Assembly (NCBI RefSeq): GCF_006491645.1 | Contig: NZ_VDCZ01000008.1 | Coordinates: 1-64,000 of the forward strand | DNA length: 64,000 nt | From: Flavobacterium profundi | Lineage (GTDB): Bacteria; Bacteroidota; Bacteroidia; Flavobacteriales; Flavobacteriaceae | Direction: 5' to 3' | In this document: positions 63,329-64,000 of the stretch, piece after piece | Layout: each line of letters opens with the position of its first letter | Position numbering within the stretch: position 1 is the first letter of the stretch | Made by a program: the position numbers and the translations under genes | The notes under the pieces: generated by a model | What the model was told of the DNA's origin: nothing | The model's database searches: none | The model's input: the letters and a program-made list of their open reading frames with translations, nothing else

Positions 63329-64000
63329 TATATTTCTCTATTAACTTCTTTATGAGCCACCCAACCATAACCGTAAAAGGTATCTAAGGACCATGCTACA
63401 TCTACAACATAATAATACTGTCCGCTTGTAACTCCTCTGTACACTCTAATAATTTCTCCGATAGTTTGTGAGTACTTCATAAAGTCTCTTTTTACGCCAC
63501 TGTTTTGATATTCACCGTTAACTTCATTGGCTTTATAGATAGTAGTACCGTTTGGGTTTAAAACTTGAATTGTCGTACCAACTGTAAAAGGTGTTTGTGG
63601 CTTAATACTTCCATCAGGATTAAACTGACCTTCATATTCTGATTTAGCACCTAATGAATCAAAGAACTTTTGAAGTTCTCTATTGTTTAATTCGCTTAAT
63701 ACATCAGTCAATAAATTACTATCGAACAGCACTTTATAGGCTTTTACTACATTTTCCAAAGAAGAAACTTTTAGAGCCAAACTATTAAGTTGTGCTTCAT
63801 CAGTTCCATCAGGAATGGTAATAGAGCCAAACGGCCACGCATCAATTTTGTCAATGGAAAACATGGCTTTGTACATGACCATTGCTGCTTGCACATCAGG
63901 TAGATGCGCATATTTCTCCACAAACTTTTGCTTTTGCCATTCTTTATATTTTTTCCAACCATAATACCCCGCAAAGGCAATACCACCTCCAATAACTAAT
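63328..64000 (-). CDS. Membrane-anchored protein, N-terminus beyond the window
   Basis: The frame is open from the right edge to the stop at 63328-63330. It starts in the window with a hydrophobic helix (LVIGGGIAFAGYYGWKKYKE), so the true start is outside; the GTG at 63921 is internal. After a helical part a beta segment (IQVLNPNGTTIYKANEVNGE ... IGEIIRVYRGVTSGQYYYVV) resembles an SH3-like fold. No family recognised. Confidence 0.65.
   Translation of the reverse strand, partial: LVIGGGIAFAGYYGWKKYKEWQKQKFVEKYAHLPDVQAAMVMYKAMFSIDKIDAWPFGSITIPDGTDEAQLNSLALKVSSLENVVKAYKVLFDSNLLTDVLSELNNRELQKFFDSLGAKSEYEGQFNPDGSIKPQTPFTVGTTIQVLNPNGTTIYKANEVNGEYQNSGVKRDFMKYSQTIGEIIRVYRGVTSGQYYYVVDVAWSLDTFYGYGWVAHKEVNREI

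Larger units (their letters stand above)
50294..64000 (-). mobile_element. Phage-like or integrative element inserted at the CAU tRNA (continues past the window)
   Basis: From the tRNA to the window edge nearly all genes run on the - strand with short gaps, most lack housekeeping homology, and the content changes abruptly to replication, DNA methylation, lysis and small membrane proteins. A RecA-like ATPase, SNF2 helicase and N6-adenine methyltransferase form the left block. GH108 endolysin, holin-like and spanin-like genes with LRR and propeller-like proteins form the right block. No integrase, terminase, portal or capsid is seen within 13.7 kb, so the type (tailed prophage, tailless virus, satellite or plasmid-like element) is undecided. 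The other junction is outside the window. Confidence 0.75.

Noticed and set aside
50294..64000. Conjugative element (ICE) identity
   Set aside because: No tra, relaxase or type IV secretion genes are visible; lysis genes favour a phage-like element, though the unseen part could change this.

Overview
The window comes from a Bacteroidota chromosome, most likely a Flavobacterium or close Flavobacteriaceae relative. The DNA is AT-rich, many promoters carry the Bacteroidota -7 box TAnnTTTG, and there are type IX secretion (T9SS) sorting domains, a PorZ homologue, CarboxypepD_reg-like domains and typical flavobacterial gene orders (yicC-gmk-nadD, gdhA-porZ-recO, prs-rplY-pth).

Layout. 1-109 is the end of an IS3-family insertion sequence running off the left edge. 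145-3767 holds an AraC regulator with an SDR oxidoreductase and a pair of envelope genes. 4000-13714 is a dense accessory island on the + strand: an NrtR-like Nudix regulator, a divergent PRPP-synthetase-like enzyme, a nucleoside 2-deoxyribosyltransferase-like protein, a sirtuin, a macrodomain, DUF4291, a frameshifted RNA 2'-phosphotransferase (KptA/Tpt1), a second macrodomain, a PPP phosphatase, a small helical protein, a vWA protein, a short PurA-like ligase and nicotinamide phosphoribosyltransferase (NadV). 13801-50113 is mostly housekeeping: nadD, gmk, yicC, metB-like, gdhA, porZ, recO, ileS, lspA, bioB, ribF, pth, rplY, prs, rbfA, mce and a tRNA-Leu. It also has two tandem giant T9SS metalloproteases and a small four-helix-bundle (S23/IVP) cassette framed by inverted repeats between nadD and gmk. 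From a CAU tRNA at 50220-50293 to the right edge lies a phage-like or integrative element, almost all on the - strand. It carries a RecA-like ATPase, a SNF2 helicase, an adenine methyltransferase, many small membrane proteins, a probable lysis set (GH108 endolysin, holin-like, unimolecular-spanin-like), an LRR protein and a propeller-like protein. No integrase, capsid or terminase is visible, so the element must continue past 64000.

The most exciting part is the 4.0-13.7 kb island. Its products make, consume or erase NAD+, ADP-ribose and ADP-ribosyl or 2'-phosphate marks. The regulator promoter and the first operon promoter share an identically placed operator-like inverted repeat (GYGT-N7-ACRC). 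I read it as an NAD+/ADP-ribose stress-repair system that rebuilds NAD+ after depletion and removes ADP-ribose or terminal phosphates from macromolecules. A NARP1-like route (ADP-ribose pyrophosphate plus nicotinamide to NAD+) is possible but unproven. In the right-hand element, the standout signals are a shared AKAKAKA-type C-terminal tail on two proteins and an exact 13-bp box placed just upstream of three start codons.
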